A stretch of 64,000 nt of DNA, taken from NCBI GenBank assembly GCA_023213395.1, contig CM041465.1, positions 24,559,741 through 24,623,740 on the forward strand, written 5' to 3'. Made by a program: the position numbers and the translations under genes. Source of the DNA: Cycas panzhihuaensis (taxonomy: Eukaryota; Cycadophyta). Of the stretch, positions 20,880 through 32,119 are shown piece after piece. Below the pieces are notes generated by a model that was given only the letters and a program-made list of their open reading frames with translations, did no database searches and was not told where the DNA came from. Position 1 is the stretch's first letter. Every line of letters begins with the position of its first letter.

Positions 20880-23450
20880 TGGACGCGCGTCTACGGGATA
20901 TCTACCTGACTAGTAGGTATGGAGTGAGTGGGTGGTGAAAATGTTGAAGGTGAGACCTAAAAGGAGGGTAACTATCACCCAGGGCGCCTGCGTTGTGGGA
21001 GCGAGTTCGGGATCTGCAATGGAGTATGGCTACTATTAGGTGGTCCTTCACCGCTTTGAGCAAGGGGTGAAGATGTGTAAGGCAAACCCAGGTTGACCTA
21101 GAGACGGGACTCTCCCACCCTTGGGTGGCCAGAAGGGGGGAAGAGAGGACCTAATGGAGATAAGCCAAGAGTATGCCCACACAACCTAACTAGGTACACA
21201 AGCGATGCGGGAGGCAAAGGACTTGTGTGGTTAAGGAGAGAGAGGGAAAGGTAAGGGAAAGAGGACTCCTACAATCTTTCCTACAAACGGTAAAGGTGCA
21301 TACAACAAGATAAATGAAACGCAAACAAACACCAAACCAAATTCTCCCTTTTATCTTTCAATGTGCTAGTTACTAAGAAAGAAATAAAAGAAAAGAAGAG
21401 GTAGCAAAAGGGAGCCGGACATGCACCTGGGCCGAAGGCGTTCATGATAGAAGCCTTCTCGAGGAGCACCAAACCACTCCGCGCGACGTGTTCGATGCGA
21501 GACGTTGCGGAGGGCGAAAGAGGGGGCCTTCCTTACCTTCCCCAGAAAATCAAATGCGAGACCAAAGAAAGAAAGGAAGCGCCAACTAATAAATGAAACA
21601 ACATAAAAATATAATGCATACAAAGGTGCTTACCGGTAACAAGGCCAACCGGCGGTGTCCTCTGCACTTCCCAAATACCTGCAAGCAATAGCAGACTCTC
21701 CCTTCCCGAAGGAAGAACACTAGCATGCAACACAAAATTCTAACAATATATGCCTAAATAACATAAACGAGAATCTGAATATACATGCGTTAGTGCTAAT
21801 CCAACAATGAAAGTACCAAAAAGAGAGTGACCAAGGTGAAAGTAAATGATTGGGTAAGCCTCAGAGTGGCCTACCTCTCATAAATGATGCCCTAACCTCC
21901 CCTCAAGAGCCACAAGGCAGCGAGTACAAGGCCAAGAGCAAGGGCTAGAAAATGGCCGCAAAAGGGCAAAGGGAGGCCTAAGAGAACCCACAGCGAATCG
22001 GGATGCTATGTGGAGCAAATCGGGGAGCCGGGAAGAAAGAGTAACAAGAACTAGCGGTTGGGACTTATGAGTGTTGCCCAAACCTAAACAAAGGGGGCCC
22101 AAATCAGCGCTGCAACTTGTGATGGCGCTGGTTTGGGCGGCCAAAAGAGGGCCTACAAACCTTTATTTGCAAGCCAAGGGCAGCACAGAGCGTAAAGGAG
22201 GCTTTAGAGGGCTTAGAGCCGCTCAGGGAGCGTGGAAGGTGGTACGGAATCCACCCAGCTCCTCTCCAAAACCTATGCTATCCCCTAACGCCGCTGCCTT
22301 GGACAACAAATGCAGGCAAGAGGCACAAAAGAGTAGTAGGACAACCCACAAAAAGGGTGGGAAACTAACCCTCAAGAAACAAGCAAGATCAAACAAGCTT
22401 AAGTATAAATATCACAAGAGAAACCAATATAAAACAAAGAATACCTGAAAAGGGGAGGCAAGGGTTTGCCTCAGCCAAGGAGCAGTGAAGAGGGGCTGAG
22501 AAATCAGCCCAGATACAATAGGGCAGGTTTGAGACCCTGCTACGGAGATGTGATGGGAAACACTTGCACTTGGGGCACTTGTGAACTGCCTGGGTGAAGA
22601 TCAACTAGAAACCACTCCAAAGGGGCCCTCTCCAAGGCGTTTGAGAGGCTGGGAGAATGTCTCAGCCAGGCCAAAGGAGAGCTGGGCGCTGGAGGAGAGG
22701 TGAGTCGATTCTGTGAAGCAATGCAGAGCAGAGCAGAGCAGGAGGATGTTTCCTTAGAGAGCAATTCCAAAAGTGAGCCAAAAAAAAGATCCCAAAAATG
22801 AGTCAAAAATGGTTTAAGTACTCAAGCAAAACCCTAAAGCGAGCGATTAGGACGCGGCTGGGAGAGAACCAAGGCGCGAGCCACGTGGCAGTTTCGCAAT
22901 AAATGCAAAATTGCCATGGCGGATTTTTAAAAAATAATCTGAGACAGTCGTACCGCCGCAAATTTTGCGGTACCGCGGATATTCTGGCGGTACGCACCTG
23001 GAGCCAAAAATGGGGCCCACCAGCCAGTCTAGGCTGGGGGCAGATAACCAGAAGACTAATAGAAAGCTAGAACACCTACCTGGGAGTAAACGAGCCAACA
23101 AAACGGATCCAAAGGAGCAAAAATAGGGCTCAAATGGGGTGGTAGGTTGACCAACGATGATGAGTCATCACACGGGCGGAAGTGGCGCAAACCTAGTGGA
23201 TCCTGGAGCAAGGAGGGCAGATGCGGGAAGTAATGTGGTCACCAGGGTGCCACACTCGCTGGGAGTGTACCCCTGCTATAGTCGTCATAGGCTAAAATAA
23301 GTGTGGACAACCACAAGGTCGCCCAGGAAGCCACACACATGCAGATACACAAGCAAACATCCAATAAATGAAAGCGATGATAATGCGAAAAACATACTTG
23401 CACTTACCTGAGTCGGTGATTCCATATCCATTCCTGGAAGTCAGGAAACA
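20880..23450 (-). repeat. 3' LTR of Tat-B
   Basis: The 2571-base repeat matches 34817-37400 over its length. On the minus strand it begins TGTTTCCTGACTTCC next to the polypurine tract and ends ...GCGTCCA. Confidence 0.92.
22812..22993 (-). promoter_or_regulatory. Putative Tat-B LTR promoter with palindrome cluster
   Basis: Read on the minus strand there is first a cluster of GC-rich palindromes at 22950-22993: arms GTACCGCC/GGCGGTAC enclosing CCGCAAATTTTGCGG and GCGGTACCGC. About 115 bases later comes the telobox complement AAACCCTAAA (22828-22837 on plus), then a TACTTAAAC TATA-like box. The other Tat-B LTR keeps the telobox (36774-36783), but its palindromes are scrambled (36890-36955). 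Confidence 0.5.
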
Positions 23451-23460
23451 CTGCCCCCTT
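23451..23460 (-). other. Polypurine tract of Tat-B
   Basis: The minus strand reads AAGGGGGCAG immediately before the TG of the 3' LTR. Tat-A has the identical word in the same place. Confidence 0.9.
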
Positions 23461-23856
23461 GGCAGCAGAGCCTCGCCGCTCGGAAGCCTGGTGCGATGGT
23501 GAATGATGGTAACACAACTGTCAGTAGCACATGTGTATATAGATATGTCAATCAAAATCATAACAGTAGGCAAGGGTGCCGGCAAGTGTAAATGTGGCGA
23601 AGCGTGGATCTGGCGGCAGTGGAGACATCATAGGGGCTGCCTATGAGCCACCTGGGAACTGACTGGAAGAACAAGACAGGCGAGGGGGCTGCCCCCACCA
23701 CAAAGGATGCAAAGGAACATGCATAGTCAAATAGAGGACAAATAGTGGGTACCATAGTTTTACCTCATTAGTAACTGGGTTTCGGAGGTGCGAACGGGTC
23801 GCAAAGCAAGGCGACAGATGACCTGGGGCTTGGGCGACGGGGAGGCCAGGCAAGCC

Positions 23857-24290
23857 TCAGGGATGGTCAGCAAGAAGGGGAAGGCGGCACTCAAGGATGA
23901 GGCGAACGAGACTATCTGCCTCAGCGTTGAGGGCTCGAGGGATATGTTGGATATCAACAGAAGGAAAGCGGGCTAGGAGGGATCTGGCAGCAGAAGCAAG
24001 AGTCCTCAAGTGAGGGCATCGCACTGTAAACACGGGTGAGATGAGACACCACAACTTGAGTCGAAAGCAAAATGATAGGTCCGTGATGGAAGCAGAGGGC
24101 ATCGATGGGGCTTCAATAATGTGTATACTCGGCCGTTGTTGGTAGCCTCGGGAGGAAGATCGAGGCGGAGGAGATCATGTCTAAAGGGGCTGCGGAGGAT
24201 CCACGCAGCGGCAGAAGGTCCAGGATTACCGCGGCTTCCGCCATCGGTAAAGATGTATAGCGACATGGGTGACACAAAATCCAAGCGGTC
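23857..24290 (-). pseudogene. Archaeal-type RNase H of Tat-B
   Basis: The minus strand encodes YIFTDGGSRGNPGPSAAAWIL, an RNase H type I start with the first catalytic aspartate, then PEATNN. A frameshift follows, after which the remaining strands continue in another frame (LASAARSLLARFPSVDIQHI, then ALNAEADSLVRL). This is a second RNase H, separate from the gypsy RNase H fused to RT at 29178-29720. Additional archaeal-like RNase H domains are known in Tat elements. It lies about 400 bases from the polypurine tract. A T-rich stretch before its start could be a splice acceptor. Confidence 0.82.
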
Positions 24291-24783
24291 AATAGATGGT
24301 GAAAGAAATACTTGAAAAAGTAAGCAAAAGATGGCCATGAAGGGTAGGAGGACCTAGCAATGAGGTTACCCAGGGCGAGAGTAAGCAATCCGATCACCGG
24401 CGGAAGGTGGTCAGGAGAAACGGCCTCCTAGGGCACCAAAAGGTCACTTTAGAAAGCGAAACATGCCCCCAAGGAGGGGGGGCATTCCTTTTGGGGATCC
24501 CAAGAGTGAGAAAGGTCCACGGAAACGAGTCCAAGGCGGCGAAACGAGCCAAACGAGTATAAACTTGGGCATGCACGGGAGTAGCGCGTAAAACGATGCA
24601 GAAGGGCCCTGGCGAAAACGCAATAATGAGGCACCATAAATGCCCTCGCAAAGGAGGGGAAAAAAGGCATCAATACAAAGACAATTGGTGTGGCCAGAAG
24701 GCAAAGGCAAACAGGGGGACGAGGCGGTCCCAACGACTATCGCGAGGTAAAAAATAGAAGAAGTGCCCGTTGGGACCCCCGCC
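24291..24783. other. Spacer between archaeal-type RNase H and antisense promoter (Tat-B)
   Basis: No gene is recognised. Minus-strand open frames (24394-24651, 24444-24710) overlap one another, and their Tat-A counterpart (38154-38411, plus) shows only loose similarity. It may be leader or intron of the RNase H transcript. Confidence 0.4.
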
Positions 24784-24790
24784 TATATAA
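24784..24790 (+). promoter_or_regulatory. TATA box of the antisense gene (Tat-B)
   Basis: GCCTATATAAGGAAAT points towards the mobile-domain gene, about 610 bases upstream of its likely ATG. The same box occurs in Tat-A at 38066-38074 on the minus strand, again pointing at that gene. Conservation in both copies supports a real promoter. Confidence 0.6.
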
Positions 24791-25262
24791 GGAAATGAAT
24801 GGGAAAATGGATTCATTTTCACCGGCTCTCGTACGAAACCAGAGCCATTTCCTTACGATGGAGCCGCCCAACTTTGGAGGCGCCAGAGGGAGATCGGCCG
24901 TCGGATCGAGAGCGAGAGAGCCAAAGATGACCGACCGAGCGACATGGCGATGCGAGGTGGATCCAGTGAGTGGATGTCACTAAACCCAGCCTATCTCAAA
25001 GTTCAAAGTTTGTCTATTTTTGCAGTTTTTAAGTGATTTATTTCTATTTTAGTGCCCCTTATGGGCAACGAAAGGCCTCCCGGGACCCGAATCAGACCCA
25101 GAAAGAGGTGGGGACCCGGGCATTAGGGAGCCCTAGTCCCGGTGGGCCCCACGGGGTCCACCAGAAAAAATTTTTGGTTTTTGGGCGGAAAACCCCCCTT
25201 TTGGGAGGTCGCCGTCAGTTAAATCATGATCGTTGCCAGGCCCCGTGATCGCCGGGACCCGT

Positions 25263-25292
25263 GCCAAACTTAGCGGTACCGCTAAGTTTGGC
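25263..25292. repeat. 30-base perfect palindrome upstream of antisense gene
   Basis: GCCAAACTTAGCGGT is followed directly by its reverse complement. Tat-A keeps 26 bases of it at 37545-37570. The core AGCGGTACCGCT contains the GCGGTACCGC word seen in the LTRs. It lies between the TATA box and the ATG, so it would be in the antisense transcript leader, where it could fold into a hairpin. Confidence 0.9.
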
Positions 25293-25365
25293 GTGGTCTG
25301 GCGCGTGAAGGAAAAAGCTGACATGAGGGTAAAAAGGGTCCCAAATCTCAGGCAGAGAGAGATTT

Positions 25366-25383
25366 GAGAGAGAGAGAGAGAGG
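25366..25383. repeat. (GA)n microsatellite
   Basis: A short GA dinucleotide run lies just before the antisense gene. GA runs are common in plant promoters and leaders. The equivalent place in Tat-A does not keep it. Confidence 0.85.
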
Positions 25384-25397
25384 TGATAGTGGCTAAC

Positions 25398-27295
25398 ATG
25401 AGACTAACTAGAGGTGTGAACAGGCTGTCCTCGCAGTAGACAACCGCGAGAACGTAGGTATGGCGATGTTGCGCTATATGGAGATGGTGACAGAGGAAGA
25501 TAGGGAGATCTTACAGAGGTGTGGCCTATACAAAGCCCTCAAGACACCTCAGTATACCTCGGATCAGAGACTGTTGGTCGACATAGTGTCCCATTGGGAC
25601 AGGAGGAGACATGTGTTCCACCTACCGCAGGTAGGTGACGTGATGGTCACGCCGAGGGATATCTGGCGGATACTGGGAGTTCCGGCGACAGGGAGGCCGG
25701 TGAGACTAGGGACGCTGCCCAGCACTGAGGCAGCACACAGGGAGGCAGCCCTGTTCTTCATAGGAGCTGACCGATGGGATCAGAGGGGAGCACCCCTCCA
25801 GACAGTTCTGATGTCAGGGATTCCTCGAGTGAGGAAGTCAGTGATATTGTGCATTCTGTTTTAGATTTCCCAGAAACAGAACTATAGAGAGGTCCCAAGA
25901 GGATGGATGGATGCGATTCCACCGGCGAAGCCGTGAAAGGATGGATTGGCGGCCACGATGGCGGCGAACCTCGTCATGTTGGATACCATCGGGACGTCCC
26001 GGCAGAGGTGGGCTATCATCTGACACACTACTACGGTCTTGGTACTTGACCACTTCGTGGCGGTGGCACCGTGAGGGACCACACCTGTTCTGAGCAGGCC
26101 CCGATGGTCCACAGGTGGCAGACTAGAATGAGGGGGACAGAGGACAGAGCTCATGTCAGGTGATCAGTGGAGGCCACATCACTAGACCTCCTCACCCTCC
26201 TAGACTACATAGCTGAGCCTTACAGGACGGTGAGGTGGGATAACGACGACGAGGCAGGCGGAGTAGGAGTGCCCGCAGGCGATGATAGCAGTGATGATGG
26301 GGATAGTGGAGACAGTGGAGATAGCGGGGCCAGCCCGTCACGACCTGCAGGTGAGGCAGGTCCATCGGGGACAGCAGGAGAGGCAGAGGGTCCATACTGG
26401 CCGGGAGGAGGCAGGCATTTGGAGCACAGGCGAGATCGGGGGACCCGTGACTAGGGCCGCAGAGCTACGGATCGTGATGGGATCGCAGGAGGACGAGAGG
26501 CCCACCCCGCGAGGAAAGAGACCCAAGCGGAGGAGGTGCGGAGGATGAGGCACTGCGGTGTGAGAGCAGGGAGGGAGGATCTTGCATGGCCGAGGAGCAA
26601 GCGGCCTGACAGTGAGACCTAACCTTTCCCAGAGTCATTTGACATCCAGATAGAAGTTTGGGTTAATTTGATTATAACATATAGTGAGATGTAGACTGAC
26701 ACATGGCATGTTGCATTGGCAGGTACAGTAGAGGTCCGGAGACTGGTAGAGGCTATGGTGAGGGAGATATTCCCTCAGGTGTATGCAGAGGGGCAACCGC
26801 CCATCCAGGCAGGTGATGAGCCTAGAGCGGCAGGAGCCTGAGAGGCATTTGCCCGTTGGTAAGGGCGAGAGACATATGGGCTGCAGAGTCCCAAGAGCAT
26901 GCGACATCCTGGGGACGGCTGCAGCATGAGAGAGATGACGCGAGACGCGAGAGAGACGAGCTGCGAGGACGGGTACAGGCTCTAGAGGCACGGTGGTGCG
27001 GTGGAGATGAGGAGAGCGAACCCGGTGGCAATGATCACAGGCGTCTCGGAGGGACAGAGGAGGCACTCGGGAGAGTGGGATCGTATCCGGGCGGATACGA
27101 TCAACGGTAGCCTGAGATGGTCTCGAGGTCGAGCGAGCGGACACGTACCCACCTGGCGGCGGCGACCGTCTGACCGAGGGATGAGGAGAGTGAGGCGGGC
27201 GGCCATGAAGCCTGTGAGGAGCCTCGAGGCGTGTGGTCCCAGTGAGAGGGATCACGAGACTGGGAGATGGCACCCGGGAGGCGGGGCAGCAGTAG
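25398..27295 (+). pseudogene. Antisense plant-mobile-domain gene of Tat-B
   Basis: The likely start is ATG 25398 (MRLT, conserved in Tat-A). A one-base shift then leads into the frame at 25460-25864. There the product reads KTPQYTSDQRLLVDIVSHW, RRRHVFHLPQVGDVMVTPRDI and GVPATGRPV, fitting the plant mobile domain. The stop after ILF is a CAG to TAG change; Tat-A reads Gln there. Decayed middle sequence, an acidic Asp/Ser/Gly stretch (26230-26340) and an Arg/Glu-rich coiled-coil-like tail near 26880-27000 follow. Stops and frameshifts are more frequent than in Tat-A. The gene runs against gag-pol and ends facing it. Confidence 0.75.
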
Positions 27296-27970
27296 AATAT
27301 GTACATATAGTTTTGACAGGGGAAAGCATGGGCCTCCAGGGGGTCATATATAGGACCATATGATTGTACCCCGCTACAAGGACACCGGCTTCCCAGGATG
27401 TATGATGATGTGGTTTTGGATATGTATATATATATGCATGGGGCGATTGGAACCCCATTTGGATATGAGATGCTGTGTATGATGTATGATGTGGATGATA
27501 TGTATGTTTATTTTGTATATTGTAGATGTTATGTTATGTCGTAGATGCTTTTATGTTGTGGATATTTTGTTGTAGGTATTTGTTGTAGATGTACGTTTCC
27601 TTCCATGTATGACCACATGCCTAACAGGAGCACGCACACACGCCGTGAGTGGGACGACACCGAAGTGTGAGGTTAGGGAGCAGGGCGGCATACACGTCTA
27701 CGAGAGAGTATAGCGGAGTGTGCGAAGGAAACGAAGGACAAGGAAGGGGGGCGACGGTGCCCCCAAGCGTCCTCTTGGTTAGGGGATGCCCAAGCAAGAC
27801 GACAGGGGTTCCCGAGGGGATACGGGAATGTGGGTTCCACGGAAGGAACCGGAAAAACAAAGCAGGGTCCATCTTAAATTGCCATTCTACTCGTGGTTGG
27901 GAAGAATGGGGACAACCTAAGATGGTAGTTTAGGCTCATTTCGGAGCAGGGCGACATGCACGCCGGGAGG
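27296..27970. other. Convergent 3' region between antisense gene and pol (Tat-B)
   Basis: No gene. From 27470 to 27590 the plus strand is dense in TGTA, TTTGTA and GATGT words, consistent with a 3' untranslated region and poly(A) signals of the antisense transcript. The conserved GGTAGTTTAGGCTCATTT word lies just after the pol stop on the minus strand (27924-27941). Confidence 0.5.
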
Positions 27971-29140
27971 TCATGCGTAGAACCTCTTGAGGAACTTTCC
28001 ATTAATAACTTTCTCAAATTCGAGCCCTTCTAGGGTGGCTATCCTATAGGCACCATTATCGAGGGATTCGATAATGACGAAAGGACCAACCCATCGGGGT
28101 TTGAATTTGGTCAGACGGTCATGGAGATACTCGAGCTTGAGGACATAGTCCCCAGGGAACAAAGGGCGGGAACGAAGGCGCTTATCGTAGGCCCTTTGTG
28201 AGCGGGCTTTGGATGCTAGGTTAGCCTAATAGGCAGCTAAGCGTCTCTCATCCAAAGCTTCGAGGTCCAGTAGGCGGGCCTGATGGATCGACTCTTCGTC
28301 GATGAAACCTCGAAGGGAGATTCGCAAGGAAGGAATCTCCACCTCCAATGGGAGTACTGCCTTGGTACCGTATACCAGGGAGAACGGGGTCATTCCTGTG
28401 GCAGAATGGATAGAGGTGCGTTAAGCCCACAAGGCGGAGGGCAACTGAAGGTGCCAATCCCTTTGGGATTGAGCAACGGTCTTTTTGAGAATGCTGATGA
28501 GAGTCTTATTGAAAGACTCCACTTGGCCATTTGCCTGGGGGTAATCAAGGGGAGGAAGTCTTGTGAGAAATTTTGAACTTCTCGCAAAGCTCATCCACCT
28601 CCTTATTACAAAAAGGAGTTCCGTTGTCGGTAATCAAGATGTCTGGAATTCTGAAACGGCAAATGATGTGCTGATAAATGAATGTGGCAATTGTTTTGCC
28701 AGGAGTGGTGATCAAGGGAATGGCCTCCGCCCATTTGGTGAAATACTCCGTGGCAGTGAAGATGAACTTGTGTTGCGACGACGAAGGTGGGGAGATAGCC
28801 CCAATGAGGTCTAGTCCCCACTGAGCGAAGGGCCATGGCGAAATGATAGGATGCAAGGCCTCAGAAGGCACATGGGAAATGTTGGCGTGCTCTTGACATC
28901 GCCGACATTTTAGAGCAAAGGCGTGAGCGTCCTTAAAAAGAGACGGCCAGAAATAGCCCATGCGGAGGATCCTCTGAGCCATAGACTAGCCCCCAAAGTG
29001 ACCTCCACAAATGCCGTGGTGGCATTCGCAAAGTACCTGGTCGGCTTCGTCAGCAGTGACGCAGCGGAGGAGGACCCCGTCGAAGGACCTCTTGTACAAT
29101 ACCTCGTCCACGAGGAGGTATTGCCTAGCAGAAGTCCGGA
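27971..29140 (-). pseudogene. Integrase of Tat-B
   Basis: The minus strand encodes the zinc-binding HHCC part (ECHHGICGGH, then CRRCQ), GYFWPSLFKDA, the core with catalytic residues WGLDLIGA (D), ITDNGTPFCNKEV (D) and, after a frameshift near 28560, NGQVESFN (E). The DNA-binding tail VEIPSLRISL, KFKPRWVGPFVIIESLDNGA and FLKRFYA ends at 27971. The catalytic triad is all present, but the frame is broken by the shift, by a stop in the zinc region and by the TAG shared with Tat-A near 28226. An intact enzyme would insert the cDNA in the nucleus. Confidence 0.9.
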
Positions 29141-29177
29141 TACGAGATCTAACTTTACTACTAATGTCATGGTGGTA

Positions 29178-30972
29178 TTACTGCTGTGTAAGATACCACA
29201 CGATGTCATCGTACCACTCATCGTCGATGAGTGGATGGGGAGAAGCTCCCTGAATCGTCAGGATGGACTCATCGGGGAGAGAGTCATCAACGGGAGTATC
29301 AAAGGAGTTAGGGATATGGGCGTCTGTAAGTTGCTCGGCCACTATCATTCCCTTCTTTGATTTCCAGTTTATGATATGGAGATCGAATTCTTGGAGCAGG
29401 ACGGCCCAACGACCAGCCCTACCCGTCAAATCTGAATGAGTTAGCAAATATCGCAAGGGATCGGATTGAACGATCACCTTGGTGGTGTTGCTGAGTAAAT
29501 AGTGCCTAAACTTCTTGGTCGCATGGACCAAGGAGAGGCATTCCTTCTTGGAAGGGGAATAGTTAAGCTCGGCTGACCACGAGTGGAACGATGAAATATA
29601 TAGCCCTCTCAGTTCCTGAGTCGTCCTCCTGAGCGAGCATGGCGCCCAAGGATTCGTCAGTCGCTGAGGTATATAGGATGAAGGGCCTATCGAATCGGGG
29701 AGGCGCCAACGTAGGAGCGGAAGCCAGGGCTTCCTTGAGTCCTTCGAAGGCCTTTTGGGTCTTGTCAGACCAGGTAAAAGGAGCTCCCTTCTTTAATAGG
29801 TTTGTGAGGGGTTTGGCGTTCACAGCAAAATCGGCTAGGAAGCGCCTGAGGAAACCAAGCCTGCCTAGAAACGACTTGATCTGCCATTGAGTTCTAGGTG
29901 GCGGCATGTCGAGGATCGCTCTGACTTTGTCGGGATCGATTTGAATTCCTCGTTCAGATACAAGAAATCCGAGGAGTTTACCCGAGGTAACGGCAAACAC
30001 ACATTTAAGTGGATTAAGACTGACGTGATACTCACGGCATCGCGAGAATATGGCACGCAAGTCGTAAGGGTGATGGGCTCTCATGTGGGAAAGACCCATC
30101 ATATCATCCATGAAGACCTCCAACGTGTCGTTGATGAGGTCATAGAAGATAAAATGCATGGCTCTTTGATAAGTAGCACCTGCATTCTTAAGGCCAAAGG
30201 GCATCGCCTTATAGGCAAAGGTACCCCAGGGAGTGGTGAAGGCCGTCTTATGGCGGTCTTCGAGAGAAATCTGGATTTGGTTATAGCCAGAGAAGCCGTC
30301 CATTAGGGACATCACTTCAAATCCGGCGGTGCGATCGATGATCTGATCGAGGAAGGGTAACGAAAAATTGTCCTTCGGACAAGCATTGTTGATGTCACGA
30401 AAGTCGACGCATATACGGATTGCCCCATTCTTTTTAGCAACGGGAACAATGTTGGAGACCCATTTAGGGTAGTCAATAGAAGTAATAAGCCCAGCATCCA
30501 GAAGCTTCTCGACCTCCATCTTGACGGCAGCGGATAGCTTCAGGTGAAGGGGACGCTACTTCTGGCACACAGGGTGGGCGCCAGGAAGGGTGGTGAGATT
30601 ATGAGTGACAATCGAGGGGTCGATTCCCTTCATGTCAGCATAGTCCCATGCAAAAATGTCTCAGAATTCCTGGAACAGAAGGGAGTATTCCCTTATCTCA
30701 TCAGGAGAACATTCCAACCCGACCTTAATGACCTTGCCCGGGGCCAAGACTATGTCTTGAGTTGCCCCCATACACATGGCATTGCCCTCCTCGAAGTGGA
30801 GAGGGGCAAGATCAACAGGAGGAGGAGGAATAAGAGGCGGGATCAGATCGGCCAGCGTGGATCCGATCGCAAGGATCTTCTGATGACCAAGCCGGTGGTG
30901 ACCAGAAGGCAAGTTGGGCGCAAGACCTGCTAGATGCTCAAGCAGGGCTTCGTCATCCTCGAAATAATCCAC
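29178..30972 (-). pseudogene. Reverse transcriptase and gypsy RNase H of Tat-B
   Basis: From 30972 the minus strand covers the pre-RT spacer (DYFEDDEALLEHLAG), a stop, then RT: EVEKLLDAGLITSIDYPKWV, RICVDFRDINNACP, SLMDGFSGYNQIQI (first catalytic Asp), KAMPFGLKNAGATYQRAM and VFMDDMMG at the catalytic centre. A connection domain with FLGRLGFLRRF follows, then RNase H starting FILYTSATDESLGAML. A frameshift near 29570 moves it into the frame ending 29178 with SDLTGRAGRWAVLLQEFD. The usual Tyr of the YxDD box is Phe here. Only this copy in the window retains gypsy RT. Confidence 0.9.
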
Positions 30973-31534
30973 CCCATGGATGACCTTACTTCAAGTAGAA
31001 GAAGCACCGGAGGGAGTAGGAGCAACGGGACCGTGATGGCCGTTGGGTTGCTCAACTTCCTCATAGGAATCTGAAGGGAAACTAGAAGAAGGCTCATCGG
31101 AAGGAGCAAAAGGTAGTTCCTCGAAGCCATTACCTACGGGGGGTAATGAAAAAGAAGAACCAGCGGTCGGCGGGTCAACACGAGCGATGACATGTGATAC
31201 GCATGAGGGGCTAGCCTCACCAATGAGAGAGGTTCTAGATAGGGATCTAGAACAAAGCGGTCACGACCTCTTGGCGGAGGAAAGAGACGGGATGAAGACA
31301 ATCCTCGTCTTCATCGAGTGACTCTTCATCACTAAACGAAGCAAGGTACCCGTAACTCCTGACACCAATAAGGGCAAATCGTGTGAGACTAGGGGGAGAA
31401 GATCCAGGATCTTCCTCGGACGGGTTAGGTATACCAATAGAGCAAGCCGAGACGTGAGTCGATGAGCCTTGGTTCGCTGAACTGGTAGAGCGAGTTTGTT
31501 TGGTCGACGGGCATTCACGGGGAATCACTCTCAT
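30973..31534 (-). pseudogene. Protease-RT spacer of Tat-B
   Basis: Pro/Ser/Glu-rich linker with an acidic patch (SDEESLDEDEDC), homologous to 17350-17930 in Tat-A. A frameshift near 31265, relative to the continuous Tat-A frame, breaks it. Confidence 0.75.
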
Positions 31535-31573
31535 TCGTCCATCATGGACGAACTTAAGTTGTCCCCAAAGGGT

Positions 31574-32089
31574 CTAGCACATGGCTCCCATTTGATCGAG
31601 CCATGGACGACCAAGGAGGAGGTTGTAGTCCATGTCAACGTCGAGGACTACAACGTCGGCAAGAATGGTTTTGCCCTCAAGGGTAAGCGGAATCGCGACA
31701 GATCCCAAAGGGGTCTTCTCGCTACCGTCGTAACCTTGGCATTGCCAGGGAACGGGTTCCAAGGCAGAGATACCAAGCTCTTGCATGACGCGCAAGGGCA
31801 AGGCATTGATGGAAGAACTGTTGTCGACAACAGTTCTTTGAAGAGTACAATCAGGCATATCTATGGTGATGGTGAATGGGAAGTTCCACTGACGTTCCCT
31901 TTCACCGGCAGGAGGAAGGTCCTTAGGATCAAATGAGATAACAGGTCTGCTACCTTGGGCGACACCCAAAGCATGGATAGGCACCTCACTTGACCCTAAA
32001 GCTTCCAGGAGAAGGGCTCGCTGCTCGGGGCAACTCCTCAGGACGTCCATCAAGGACATTCCTGCAGCGACCGTATGAAGCTCGTCCAC
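31574..32089 (-). pseudogene. Aspartic protease of Tat-B
   Basis: The 171-codon minus-strand frame contains VDELHTVAAGMSLMDVLRSC, the active-site region VVDNSSSIN and DYNLLLGRPWLDQ. The catalytic aspartate is present, but the glycine found in Tat-A (DNGSS) is serine here, a GGC to AGC-type transition expected to abolish activity. It is in frame with gag. Confidence 0.85.
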
Positions 32090-32119
32090 AATAGAGAAGG
32101 GCTTACCCTTCCCGGTAGG

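Noticed and set aside
21366-23101. Open frames on both strands within the Tat-B LTRs, including 22071-22448 with a near-identical copy at 36010-36387
   Set aside because: The similarity is just that of the two LTRs of one insertion. The composition is ordinary lysine-rich LTR sequence, with no domain and no ribosome start context to favour it.
24690-24983. 97-codon plus-strand frame around the antisense TATA box
   Set aside because: It begins upstream of the TATA box and is not conserved in Tat-A, so it is unlikely to be translated from that promoter.
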